Source: JABMQW01 sp964439935 (lineage in GTDB: Bacteria; Fidelibacterota; Marinisomatia; Marinisomatales; TCS56). Taken from it: a stretch of 64,000 bases of DNA. Shown here piece by piece: positions 45,983 through 55,112 of the stretch. The notes below the pieces were generated by a model. The model made no database searches and was not told the origin of the DNA. It saw nothing but the letters and a program-made list of their open reading frames with translations. The position numbers and the translations under genes are program-made. The DNA lies in the NCBI GenBank assembly GCA_964439935.1, contig CAYTPW010000009.1, forward strand, positions 62,001 through 126,000, given 5' to 3'. Within the stretch, counting starts at the first letter, position 1. The number at the start of each line of letters is the position of its first letter.

Positions 45983-47467
45983 TTAATTCGATTCAAGAAG
46001 GGCTTTTATCTCAGCTAATTCTTCTTCAAGTGCGGTAATTCGTGCCTCCTGTGTATTCACCAATTCTTCCAGGGGGACTGCATTTCCGTCACCCATTTCA
46101 GTCCGAGCTGTGCCAAAGAGATATCCTACAGGACTATGCATATACTTATTACCCAGATCATCTTTCCAGTAAAAATAAATCGCATTGCGATATATTCCAC
46201 CAAACAGCAGAGTGCTGTTTGGTGCACTGTTTAAAACACTGAGAGCATCAGCAGTGCTAGCCCCTGAAGATTCAATGCGGATGGGATTACTGCTATCATC
46301 GTAGATATGCAGCGGTTTGGTGGGCGTATCAATGCCATTTATACCGACATAACCGGAATTCATGCAGATTGCCTGATTCCAACTGCTACCCCCCACTCTA
46401 TCAAAGAAATGAACATCACCGTCAATTACCTCACTTACATTTAGGGCAAATGAGTTGAGTCCACCTTTTTGAATGGTCATATGCGTACTTCCCGTACCGT
46501 TAATAGTCATTCCGCCATCCATGGAAACTTGGGTACCAGGATTTGTCGTTCGGATACCTACATTGCCGTTGAGATCTACATTAAACACAGTTTCACCGAA
46601 GGGTGTCCCAGCTGTTGTTGCCTTTGTGACATAAAAACCAAATTGTGAAGCCACTAGCGATACGGGTTCATACATAGCCTCCCAGCCCCAGCCAGAATTA
46701 ATAGCAGTAAAATTGCTAAAGGTTGTATTAGAGCCCGTCTGCAAAATATAATTTCCAAGAGCGCTATTTTTAATTCCACCGGTATCTGCAATTCTAATAT
46801 CCCCATCAACATGTAGTCGGTCCAGAGGGTTCGAGGTACCAATTCCCAAAAAACCAGTGGTATTATTAAACGTAGCCATCCTGCCGGCTCCATCATAGGA
46901 ATAAAAACTCAATCCATCCATATTGTTGTCCAGACCAATTAGAGCTTTGTTTACGCCACCGGTACGGAATTGTAAAAATGCTTCTCTTGCGTTACTCGAC
47001 CGTTCGATAGTTAGGCGAGTGTGTGAATCACCGGCTTTTACGTGGAGCTTGGATGCTGGGCTTGTCGTTCCTATTCCCACACTTCCCGCGCCAGGGAAAA
47101 CATTTTCTGCACCAGACAAATAGGCCATTTCGTAAGGGCTGGTATTAAGCTTTAATCGTGGTGTCATTTCACCATCGGTTCCGACTGCAATGCTCAACCA
47201 GTAACTGGCTGATCCTGCTAACATGTTTACAGGATTAACATCATCACCTAATGTCGCATTAAAGACGCCGTTAGTAACAGTGATAGAATACTGTCCTGTC
47301 CATACGGCGGCTCCTCCAGTCTCAGAGCCATAAATACGGAATGTGAGATCATAATTACCATCATCCTTGGCAAATCCATTGGCATCTCTCAATACACCTT
47401 GGGTATTAATTGATTGTGAAAAAATAAAGGATGAGAGGACGGTTATTAAGACAATGAGTTTTTTCAT
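45983..47467 (-). CDS. secreted tail-fibre-like repeat protein with C-terminal coiled coil
   Basis: 494 residues from the ATG at 47467, with GGAG seven bases upstream; 38 further in-frame codons upstream lack a signal. A signal peptide (about 1-19) is followed by a beta domain with FRIYGSETGGAAVWTGQYSI and a series of GSVGIGTTSPASKLHV-type motifs. These recur as LGIGTSNPLDRLHVDG, VGIRTTNPGTQV and VGINGIDTPTKPLHI, and are typical of trimeric fibre head regions. The end is a short coiled coil (TQEARITALEEELAEIKALL). Such proteins are common in Bacteroidetes-like genomes as secreted fibres with an intramolecular chaperone-like end. No S74 peptidase triad is evident. No T9SS domain is present. 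Confidence 0.82.
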   Translation of the reverse strand: MKKLIVLITVLSSFIFSQSINTQGVLRDANGFAKDDGNYDLTFRIYGSETGGAAVWTGQYSITVTNGVFNATLGDDVNPVNMLAGSASYWLSIAVGTDGEMTPRLKLNTSPYEMAYLSGAENVFPGAGSVGIGTTSPASKLHVKAGDSHTRLTIERSSNAREAFLQFRTGGVNKALIGLDNNMDGLSFYSYDGAGRMATFNNTTGFLGIGTSNPLDRLHVDGDIRIADTGGIKNSALGNYILQTGSNTTFSNFTAINSGWGWEAMYEPVSLVASQFGFYVTKATTAGTPFGETVFNVDLNGNVGIRTTNPGTQVSMDGGMTINGTGSTHMTIQKGGLNSFALNVSEVIDGDVHFFDRVGGSSWNQAICMNSGYVGINGIDTPTKPLHIYDDSSNPIRIESSGASTADALSVLNSAPNSTLLFGGIYRNAIYFYWKDDLGNKYMHSPVGYLFGTARTEMGDGNAVPLEELVNTQEARITALEEELAEIKALLESN

Positions 47468-48202
47468 GATGTTTCTCCGGATTCTTGTATGATGGGCTTT
47501 GAAATATGTATTAGTAAATATAAAATAGAGAAATGTTGAAAATAGGATACAGTAATTAAATGTAGCGCACGTGAATACCATTTCCCCGATAATAGCATAA
47601 CAAGATATTAATGAAAGACTATACTTTAATCAAGATATACAAATCCAATGGGGACCAAAGTGATAAGCGCTACTTAAACTTGGAATTGTAAGTTATGAAT
47701 GGTTAGTTTAGTTAGCCGGACTAATTTGATTTAAAAGTTAGGGTGTAACTTTTGGATTATGATCTGCACCAAAACTCATACATTTTTGGCACTCCCCAAT
47801 CCTCAAATTTCCAAATACGTCTAATCGATTTTGATTATGGGAATGGTGAGTAAAAGATACCTGATACCAAAACTAAACTAACAATTAGGGATACATTTTA
47901 AGGATACAACAAACCGATTATCGACAATTGTGCAACGAACTAATAATCCGTTGCTGGTTTTATCTTTTGTTTGAATTATATCTGCATTTGAATTTTATAC
48001 AATAAAACAAAAAACATAGTACAATTAGTGCCCACTTTTAGTTTAAGATCATCGAGAACGCGGTGTTCTTTTATGCCTCTGTTATTCGATTCGAATAGGT
48101 GTGCACCGCACTGTTTCTACAACGGCATTAACCTATTATTTATCGATAAAACTCTAACTCTCCATTACCGTATCCCGATTCTGGGTATCCCAATCAGCAA
48201 TT
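47468..48202. other. 735-bp gene-free region
   Basis: AT-rich sequence without credible genes. The stretch around 48085-48190 (GTGCACCGCA followed by TACAACG and later CCGTATCCC) has a degenerate counterpart at about 57880-57975 before the PAS-sensor operon. Promoters for the fibre protein should lie in 47480-47600 but are not obvious. Confidence 0.5.
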
Positions 48203-48265
48203 TCACAACTCTTCGTGGATTTCCTGCATAATCCAGAGAACCTCTTCTTCTTGGAAAACTAGTAA

Positions 48266-48706
48266 TCAGGAAGATATCACATTCAGTTTGACATTAGGAA
48301 TATTCAATTGTTTGCGATCTGCTAAATGTTGGTCAACTTTTTTCAATACTACGGGTAAATCGGCCAGGAATTCAGAACTTTTGATTATGAAATCGAAAAC
48401 TCCCAACTCAGTCATCATCACAGCGATCTTAATATCCTCGATGCTGGTCATCACGATAAATTCCTGATAACGGTCCGGAATGCTGATTCTTGTTATAACT
48501 TCGTAAGCAGTCATATCTGTCAGCTCGTAATCAATCAGAATGATCGATTCGGGATGGTTCTCGATCCAGGCAATGGCTTCCTGTCCACTGGTAACAGATT
48601 CAATATTATAATCTTCATGGGACAATCGTTGCAAAATTAACTTTATCATCCAGGTATCATCGTCTACTACCAGAATCGGGGTTTGGACAGTTAGAATAGA
48701 ATTCAT
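48266..48706 (-). CDS. stand-alone response regulator receiver protein
   Basis: 146 residues from the ATG at 48706; a GTG one codon earlier is less likely. The receiver domain has the acidic pair VVDDDT, the phosphoacceptor D59 in ILIDYE, the conserved T in VMTSIE and K in FIIKSS. There is no output domain; the C-terminal 30 residues are a charged tail. After the TGA stop the same frame stays open for 21 codons and ends at 48203 (reading LLVFQEEEVLWIMQEIHEEL), which may be a lost tail. It is the most distal gene of the two-component cluster; its kinase may be the multi-PAS proteins upstream. Confidence 0.88.
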   Translation of the reverse strand: MNSILTVQTPILVVDDDTWMIKLILQRLSHEDYNIESVTSGQEAIAWIENHPESIILIDYELTDMTAYEVITRISIPDRYQEFIVMTSIEDIKIAVMMTELGVFDFIIKSSEFLADLPVVLKKVDQHLADRKQLNIPNVKLNVISS

Positions 48707-48715
48707 CACTAGATT

Positions 48716-48829
48716 TTATTTGGGGATTTTCATATAGAATATATTACTTACTGGTTCATTTGGCTTTACTCCAACTTCTGCATTGTGTGCTTCAACCATT
48801 CGTTTTACTATAGCCAGCCCTAATCGGTG
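48716..48829 (-). pseudogene. relic of a histidine kinase C-terminus
   Basis: On the minus strand the frame ending with TAA at 48716-48718 encodes HRLGLAIVKRMVEAHNAE, VGVKPNEPVSNIFYMKIPK and stop. It corresponds to the G2-box end of the intact kinase at 49398-51074 (RGLGLAIVKRIAKAHVAK, GVKPNEPNGNIFFIKIP). The homology stops just before the G2 box, and no kinase core precedes it. This is a truncated paralogue, presumably left by deletion after tandem duplication. Confidence 0.8.
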
Positions 48830-48870
48830 ATTTTTGAACTCCAATTAATAGTCCAATAAATGACGGTTCG

Positions 48871-49248
48871 TCAAATCAAGCTTTGCTTCTTTAGTTCTTT
48901 CTTTAATTGATCAAGCGTATATGGTTTGCTAAGAATACTATTAAAATCCTTTTGTCCTACTTTCCCAACAACACGCTTCTCAAAGGCAGTTACAGCAATG
49001 ATCGGGATTTCTTTGAATTTGTCCTGTTCTCTGAATTTCTCCATTAGAGTAACACCCGATATGCCTTCACCTAAGGCAATATCTAATAACATTCCATCTA
49101 CTTCCTCATTTTCCATTAGCTCAATAGCCATCTCCCCAGTTTCAGCTTCAAGATAGTCCAGTTTCATCTTTTTTAACATAAATTTGAGAAATGCACGAGA
49201 TGTTAGATCATCTTCGACTATTAGTAACTTTCTATATGTATTATTCAT
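48871..49248 (-). CDS. stand-alone response regulator receiver protein
   Basis: 125 residues, a single receiver domain. The acidic pair is VEDDLTS, the phosphoacceptor is D56 in GMLLDIALG, the switch T is in AVTAFE and the K is in ILSKPYT. No DNA-binding or enzymatic output. It sits between two relics (kinase end and receiver end), so the order RR-kinase relic-RR-receiver relic-kinase-RR suggests repeated duplication of an RR/kinase unit. It would pass phosphate to or from the kinase at 49398-51074. Confidence 0.9.
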   Translation of the reverse strand: MNNTYRKLLIVEDDLTSRAFLKFMLKKMKLDYLEAETGEMAIELMENEEVDGMLLDIALGEGISGVTLMEKFREQDKFKEIPIIAVTAFEKRVVGKVGQKDFNSILSKPYTLDQLKKELKKQSLI

Positions 49249-49256
49249 AGCTTATA

Positions 49257-49355
49257 TCATCCAAGATATATTTCAACTTTCCTGATTAGGTCCTGGCTTA
49301 AAATTGGTTTGGACATATAATTATTGCACCCAGTAATTAAACACCTGTCTCGATT
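49257..49355 (-). pseudogene. relic of a response regulator C-terminus
   Basis: The minus-strand frame that ends with TGA at 49257-49259 reads RDRCLITGCNNYMSKPIL, SQDLIRKVEIYLG and stop. It corresponds to the end of the intact regulator at 51131-51520 (REKCLKAGCNDYMSKPIL, KDNLLNKVNQYL). Upstream of it the sequence is out of frame or unrelated. It is a truncated receiver gene. Confidence 0.75.
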
Positions 49356-49397
49356 GTAATGAATTTATCAATAATTAAAGCTATAATAAGTAATTCT

Positions 49398-51074
49398 TTA
49401 TGGAATTTTAATAAAAAAGATATTACCATTTGGTTCATTAGGCTTTACTCCAATCTTCGCTACGTGAGCCTTTGCAATACGTTTAACAATCGCAAGACCT
49501 AAACCACGTCCCCGTTGCTTCTTTCCATCCAGCTGCACCTTTCTTTTAAAAATCTCCTTTCGTTTATTCTCGGGAATGGTATTACCATAATCCTTAACTT
49601 CAATTATTCCTACTTTATTGTCTGAATAGGCTTTTACAATAATCTTTTTACCATCCCGGGCATATCGAATTGCGTTGCTAATATAGTTGATTGGTACCTG
49701 ACAAATTATCGGATTAGCAGTTACAGTTAGTTTTTTTGGGAGATCCAATTCAAGTGTCGTCTCACTACTTTCCAAACGTTGCGTAAAATCTTTTTTAATA
49801 CCAGTTATCATTTCAACAAGGTCAATTGGTACTTTCTCGATTTCATCTCCTTGGGTTGCCTGTATAAGACTGGTAGCCGTTTTTAATGTATCAATCAGTC
49901 GTTTGCTACCTGTATGAATATAATTCAGATGCTCATTACCTGGCTGATCCTCCATCAATATCTCAGAAAATCCAAAAATCTGACCGGCAGGGTTTATTAA
50001 ATCATGGGTTACTATATCAAACAGCATTTCCTGAACATCGTTTACTTCTTTTAACTCCTTAGTTCTTTTTTCTACCATTTCTTCGAGGTGTTCACGATGT
50101 TTGGCCAATTCATGTTCCACTTTTTTACGTCTTGTGATATCACGTATAGATGCAAATACTAGTATTCCCGAATCAGTTTTTAGCGAACCCAAAGCAATAT
50201 CTGCCGGAAATTCAGAACCATCCTTTCTGATAGCATATATATCCGAATCAGCATACATCTGCCGCACAAATGGAGCTTTCATATATTCTTCAACTTTTGT
50301 ATTGTGCTTTTGAAAACGTGCTGGTACAAACATATTTATCGGTTTACCAATGACTTCTTTTCTTGTATAACCAAAGAGATTTTCAACCTCATTGTTTACT
50401 AACTCAACGTTCCCCATTTTGTTGACTATCATCACTCCATCTGGAGCAGATTCCAATAATCCTTCAAAGCGTTTTAGATTTCTTTTCAATGCCTCCTGAG
50501 CACTGTTTATACTTCTGACGGCTAGGCCTAGGACAACCGCAGCAACAATAAATATCATACTTTTCAAGGCCCAACTGGTAGTTATTGTATGGACTAATAC
50601 AGGTTCGGGTAAATACGAACCCTTATCTAACAAATAGATTCCAGTCAACGACAGCAGGCATAAACCAACAAAAACAAATCCACCAGATCTTCCCAACAAC
50701 ATTCCTGCAATAAGCAGCGTCACGATATAACCCCCAACAAATGGTGCATTTATTCCTCCGGTTAGGATTATAACGCTTGTTGTAAATACAAAAGCCGCAA
50801 CAGATATGAAAATACTTGCTTGATTAACATATTTAAGCCGAATCAACATAAATGTAAGAAGAGCTATTATGATAATAACAGCAATCATGAATAATCGATA
50901 TATCTGGATTGGAACCTGAAACAGGGTAAAAACTGTATATATTATTGCCGTAATTATTAGAGCCTGGGATATTGTATTCAGGAGTCTTGCAATACGGGTT
51001 TTTTCGTCATCAGCGAAATGGGGTGGTGAGATCAATTTCTGTACACCATGTAATAGTTTATACTTGGTAGTCAT
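49398..51074 (-). CDS. membrane PAS-domain sensor histidine kinase
   Basis: 558 residues. Six hydrophobic helices fill residues about 30-190. A PAS domain (about 205-318; FEGLLESAPDGVMIVNKMGNVE) is followed by a coiled linker and the dimerisation region with H357 in DIVTHDLINP. The ATPase part has the N box YISNAIRYA, the G1 box KDYGNTIP and the G2 box GRGLGLAIVK. It autophosphorylates on H357 and would transfer to the adjacent receivers (48871, 51131). The N-terminal helices suggest sensing of a membrane or periplasmic signal. It reads complete. Confidence 0.93.
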   Translation of the reverse strand: MTTKYKLLHGVQKLISPPHFADDEKTRIARLLNTISQALIITAIIYTVFTLFQVPIQIYRLFMIAVIIIIALLTFMLIRLKYVNQASIFISVAAFVFTTSVIILTGGINAPFVGGYIVTLLIAGMLLGRSGGFVFVGLCLLSLTGIYLLDKGSYLPEPVLVHTITTSWALKSMIFIVAAVVLGLAVRSINSAQEALKRNLKRFEGLLESAPDGVMIVNKMGNVELVNNEVENLFGYTRKEVIGKPINMFVPARFQKHNTKVEEYMKAPFVRQMYADSDIYAIRKDGSEFPADIALGSLKTDSGILVFASIRDITRRKKVEHELAKHREHLEEMVEKRTKELKEVNDVQEMLFDIVTHDLINPAGQIFGFSEILMEDQPGNEHLNYIHTGSKRLIDTLKTATSLIQATQGDEIEKVPIDLVEMITGIKKDFTQRLESSETTLELDLPKKLTVTANPIICQVPINYISNAIRYARDGKKIIVKAYSDNKVGIIEVKDYGNTIPENKRKEIFKRKVQLDGKKQRGRGLGLAIVKRIAKAHVAKIGVKPNEPNGNIFFIKIP

Positions 51075-51130
51075 CCCGTCTTAAACCCTATTAATTTGGA
51101 CTGTAATTGGAGATTCGAAACGTGATTTAA

Positions 51131-51520
51131 TCATAAATATTGATTTACCTTATTTAATAGATTATCCTTCAAAATAGGTTTCGACATATAATCATTACAC
51201 CCCGCTTTTAGGCACTTTTCACGATCAGCAATGAATGCATGTGCTGTAATAGCGATAGCCGGAAGGGATTGCCATTTCTTGGATTTCCTCAAGTATTTAA
51301 TCAAATCTAAACCATCTTCTTCACCTTTCAGTGATAGATCGATCAATATCAAATCGATAACTGTCTTTTTTAACTGCTCTTTAGCATCTTCCACCGATTC
51401 AGAGATGATATATCCGTATTCAGGTCCAAGATACAGCCGCACTAATTCGTGGGATATGAAATCATCTTCCACGTAGAGTATCGTTGGTTTATGACTTTTA
51501 CTATCTTTGCCAATATTCAT
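51131..51520 (-). CDS. stand-alone response regulator receiver protein
   Basis: 129 residues, receiver only. The acidic pair is YVEDDFI, the phosphoacceptor is D61 in LILIDLSLKG, the switch T is in AITAHAF and the K is in YMSKPIL. It is the type often fused to or paired with hybrid kinases (CheY-like single domain). It lies 22 bp after the seven-PAS kinase gene and 56 bp before the next kinase gene. It is the closest intact relative in this window of the receiver relic at 49257-49355. Confidence 0.9.
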   Translation of the reverse strand: MNIGKDSKSHKPTILYVEDDFISHELVRLYLGPEYGYIISESVEDAKEQLKKTVIDLILIDLSLKGEEDGLDLIKYLRKSKKWQSLPAIAITAHAFIADREKCLKAGCNDYMSKPILKDNLLNKVNQYL

Positions 51521-51542
51521 GCTATTACTCTTTCATTATGTT

Positions 51543-54500
51543 TTAGGCTGCAAAAGTGACTTCAAAGGTAGTTCCTTGTCCCTTCTTACTCTCTACTTGA
51601 ATGTCTGCACCGATCAAATCAATGTACCTTTTGGTTAAGGCTAAACCAAGCCCAATCCCCTGATACTTCTTGGAGTATCCTTCACTTTCCTGGGAGTAGG
51701 GTTCATAGATACGCCCCAAATACTCCTCTGTCATTCCTATTCCCGTGTCAGTTACTGTAAAGACCAGATTATTTCCTTTTCTTCCCAATTCAACATTGAC
51801 TGATCCAGTGTCTGTGTATTTAATGGCATTATTAATCAGGTTTGTCAATGCATTTGTAACACAGTATTCATCCACTTGGATAGTAGTCTTCCGCAAATTA
51901 TTATTGAAGCTTAATTGTAAACCCTTCTCTTCAGCCTTAAACCGCTGTTCAGCAACTAATCCTTGAATTAATTGCTTAAGATCAATCTCAACATCAGCTG
52001 TGGCAAATGTCTCTGCTTCGATTTGGGATATATCCAGTATGCCATGGACTGTATTCATAAGACGCTTTGTGCTGCGATGGATATAGTCAAACGATACTTC
52101 GGCATCTTCATCAATATAGTCACTGAGTTGATGTTTTAAAAGATCCGCAAAACCAACGATCCCATTTAAAGGCGTTCGAATCTCATGGGACATGTTGGCT
52201 AAGAAATTAGTCTTGACCTGATTAGCACGTTTCGCTTCCCATAATGCTTGTTCACGTTCTATTTCAGACTTTTTTTCCGCTGTAATGTCATGTGAGAATA
52301 TCGCAAATTGTGAAAGACTCCCATTTTCGTCAAAGATAGGATAAACACTATTATCCAGCCACCGGTCTATTCGTTGATCAACAAATCGTACCACTTTACC
52401 AGTTTTTTCAGCCTCTTGTCCTCGTTTCTGTCTTTCTTCTGCTAAGTCAGGAGGTAACAAATCATAAATATTTCTATCCATCATATTGTCAGGGGATTGT
52501 TTAAATGAATTTGCCATGGCATCATTAATTGCGATTATTATCCCTTTTTTATCAATTAACATGGCTAAATCTGAGGTAGCATTTAACAGAGCTCTGTTTT
52601 TTCTTTCGCTCTTTGCTAATTCATCTGCTGCTAGTCTCCGTTCAGTTATGTCTTCTTTCACCGCTAAGTAATTGATAATCTTACCGGATTCGTCCATTAT
52701 TGGAGAGATTGAAGCAGCTTCCCAATAAAGTTCCCCATTTTTCTTCTTATTATGAAATTCTCCTCGCCATTCTTCCCCAGAAGAGATCGTTTTCCAGAGA
52801 TCTTGATAAAATGTCTTTGACTGTTCCCCTGATTTTAGGATTCTTGTATGTTTACCTAAAACTTCCTCACTAGAATATCCGGTGATATTTAGAGCCTTGG
52901 GATTAACATACTCGATATTTCCATCTGTGTCAGTAATAACGACTGAAGCCGGACTTTGCTGAACAGCTGAAGATAATTTGACTAATTCCTTTTGAGCTTT
53001 TTTACGCTCTGTTATATCCCTCGCAATACTTAAGACAAGAGTTTTGTCACCTATCTTCACAGGGTGAGTTAGAATCTCGATATCTCTTTTTTCCCCACCT
53101 CTCCTCAATAACGTAAACTCATCTGGTCCAGTGGATTTACCCATCACGTTCTTTGCAAGGAGTTTTGCAGCTTTAGAAAGTTGACTTTTTGGTAAAAAAC
53201 CAATCTTTAGCATATTTTTACCAACCAGTTCAGACTTTACCGTTCCTATCATCTTCTCAGCTGCCGCATTACAATCTACAAATTGCCCTTTAAGGTCAAT
53301 AAGGTAATAAGCGTCTGGGGCACGATCGAATATTAGCCGATATCGCTCTTCACTCGCCTTCAGCGACTCTTCAATTAGCTTTTGATCTTCAAGAATACCT
53401 AAAAGTGCCTGGCGTGAATGCTCCGAATTCTCAATCCTGATCCGTTGTTCTTCTGCCAATTTCTTCTCGTTCTCCTGCTGTAGATCCTCTACCCGCTTGC
53501 GCTCGGTGATGTCGATGATATGCCCCTGTATTCGTTCTACATTGCCATATTCATCTTCCATAGCAGTAGCAGACATCAATACGTGGAATATTTCACCGCT
53601 CATCTTGCGATATGTAATGGGAATTGGTTCAGTAGATCCTATCTGAATGATCTTTTTGATCAACCTATCCCTCTCTTTTGGTTCCTGATGATCAACCACA
53701 TTTACTTTCATAAATTCTTCTTTGCTTGGATATCCGAAGAGGTCAACCAGGCCTTGATTACATTCAATCATCTGACCATCAGGGGTTGTGACGAATGATC
53801 CGTCCCGTGCAGTTTCGAAGAAGGTTCGGTAACGCTCTTCGCTCCTCCTAAGAGAAATCTCGGCTTTTTTGTGGTCTGTGATGTTCCTTGAGGTTGACCA
53901 TAGATGGGTCAATTCTCCATATTCAACGATCCCCGACCATGTTTCAATAGCATAACTTTTTGCTCCTGATATTGAGATATTGCAGGTTTCATAATTATCA
54001 AGCTGATAACCGCTTTCGATGAACTTCTTGAAGGCATCATCGAACATCCTTTCTAAGATGAGATCGATGTATCTATTTCCGATCAGTTCCTCCTTTCCCT
54101 TGAGACCCCATGCCTTCCACACTTCATCATTGGAATCGACACAGGTTGACCTGTACAGCATCTCGATCTGTTCCTCTATAGCGAGGTCGGTCTGCAGTCC
54201 CTCGGGCATTTTCCATAACGAGACAAAACCAGGTGACTTATAGATGTAATCTGCATAGTGCATTTGCACGTAGTGAAGTTTTTTTTCAGCCAGTTTTTGC
54301 TCGGTGATATCCCGGCTGGCTGCCCAGATGTTTGTCAATATTCCATCCTTAATCACACCGTACCATGATTCCAATCCGTAGTATTCTTGACCTTCATTGT
54401 TGACATCGTATACCTCACTGTTGTCAATATGATAACCACTATCTATGAACTGATAGAATGGTTCAGAAGGCATGTCAAAGACCTCACCAGTTGTCTTCCC

Positions 54501-55112
54501 AATAGCCTCTTCCTTTTTGCCTCCACAATAATGGTTCACGAAGGCATTATTAGCATCGACCAATATGCTGTGTCTAAGCATTTTGACCTGCTTCTCAGCC
54601 GGTAAGTCGATTCTCAAGCCATCAGGTACCTTCCAATAGGTGACTTGTTCAGAGGATGCATTTATAAAATCGTCGTAGTGCATTCGGATTGTATGTAGTG
54701 CCTTATCAGCCTCTATTCGCTCGGAGATGTCCCGCATAATTGTGGAGAGGTACTCTAGTGCACCATCAGGAGATCTGTGAGCCATAATGACCTGTGAGAC
54801 TGGGATCTCATGACCATCAGGGCTGAGAAGGGCTGTTTCCCCCTCCCACACCCCTGATTGGATTGCGGCGGGAATGCCCTCATCCTCAACTATTCGAAGC
54901 GCCCATTCAGGGTGGACAGCTGATATCTTTTTTGTACTGAGATCTGCATCGGTACTCCATCCAACGAGTTTACGGCCTGCCTGGTTCATAAAGGTGACTT
55001 GACCGTTAGGGAGTGCGGTGGACACCAAGTCGCTGGTCGTTTCCAAAATTGCGATCAGTCTTTGACGTTCAGCAAATTCTTGACGCGATTCTCTTTCCGT
55101 TTTGGAATCCAT
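51543..55112 (-). CDS. seven-PAS sensor histidine kinase, soluble
   Basis: 1189 residues without transmembrane helices. Seven PAS/PAC units are visible, starting near residues 17, 140, 275, 420, 590, 710 and 830. Units two and three are an unusual variant with the signature YWKVPDGLRIDLP or LWKMPEGLQTDL. The kinase core follows, with H976 in LANMSHEIRTP, the N box LINNAIKYT, the G1 box DTGIGM, the F-like IYEPYSQ and the G2 box GIGLGLALTK. No receiver domain, so it is not a hybrid. Its ATG shares one base with the TAA of the preceding gene (TAATG), indicating strict translational coupling to the haem-sensor protein. It probably signals to the receivers downstream. Confidence 0.94.
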   Translation of the reverse strand: MDSKTERESRQEFAERQRLIAILETTSDLVSTALPNGQVTFMNQAGRKLVGWSTDADLSTKKISAVHPEWALRIVEDEGIPAAIQSGVWEGETALLSPDGHEIPVSQVIMAHRSPDGALEYLSTIMRDISERIEADKALHTIRMHYDDFINASSEQVTYWKVPDGLRIDLPAEKQVKMLRHSILVDANNAFVNHYCGGKKEEAIGKTTGEVFDMPSEPFYQFIDSGYHIDNSEVYDVNNEGQEYYGLESWYGVIKDGILTNIWAASRDITEQKLAEKKLHYVQMHYADYIYKSPGFVSLWKMPEGLQTDLAIEEQIEMLYRSTCVDSNDEVWKAWGLKGKEELIGNRYIDLILERMFDDAFKKFIESGYQLDNYETCNISISGAKSYAIETWSGIVEYGELTHLWSTSRNITDHKKAEISLRRSEERYRTFFETARDGSFVTTPDGQMIECNQGLVDLFGYPSKEEFMKVNVVDHQEPKERDRLIKKIIQIGSTEPIPITYRKMSGEIFHVLMSATAMEDEYGNVERIQGHIIDITERKRVEDLQQENEKKLAEEQRIRIENSEHSRQALLGILEDQKLIEESLKASEERYRLIFDRAPDAYYLIDLKGQFVDCNAAAEKMIGTVKSELVGKNMLKIGFLPKSQLSKAAKLLAKNVMGKSTGPDEFTLLRRGGEKRDIEILTHPVKIGDKTLVLSIARDITERKKAQKELVKLSSAVQQSPASVVITDTDGNIEYVNPKALNITGYSSEEVLGKHTRILKSGEQSKTFYQDLWKTISSGEEWRGEFHNKKKNGELYWEAASISPIMDESGKIINYLAVKEDITERRLAADELAKSERKNRALLNATSDLAMLIDKKGIIIAINDAMANSFKQSPDNMMDRNIYDLLPPDLAEERQKRGQEAEKTGKVVRFVDQRIDRWLDNSVYPIFDENGSLSQFAIFSHDITAEKKSEIEREQALWEAKRANQVKTNFLANMSHEIRTPLNGIVGFADLLKHQLSDYIDEDAEVSFDYIHRSTKRLMNTVHGILDISQIEAETFATADVEIDLKQLIQGLVAEQRFKAEEKGLQLSFNNNLRKTTIQVDEYCVTNALTNLINNAIKYTDTGSVNVELGRKGNNLVFTVTDTGIGMTEEYLGRIYEPYSQESEGYSKKYQGIGLGLALTKRYIDLIGADIQVESKKGQGTTFEVTFAA

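Noticed and set aside
51543..55112. Hybrid histidine kinase
   Set aside because: The protein ends right after the ATPase G2 region (VTFAA) with no receiver domain; the receiver is a separate gene at 51131-51520.
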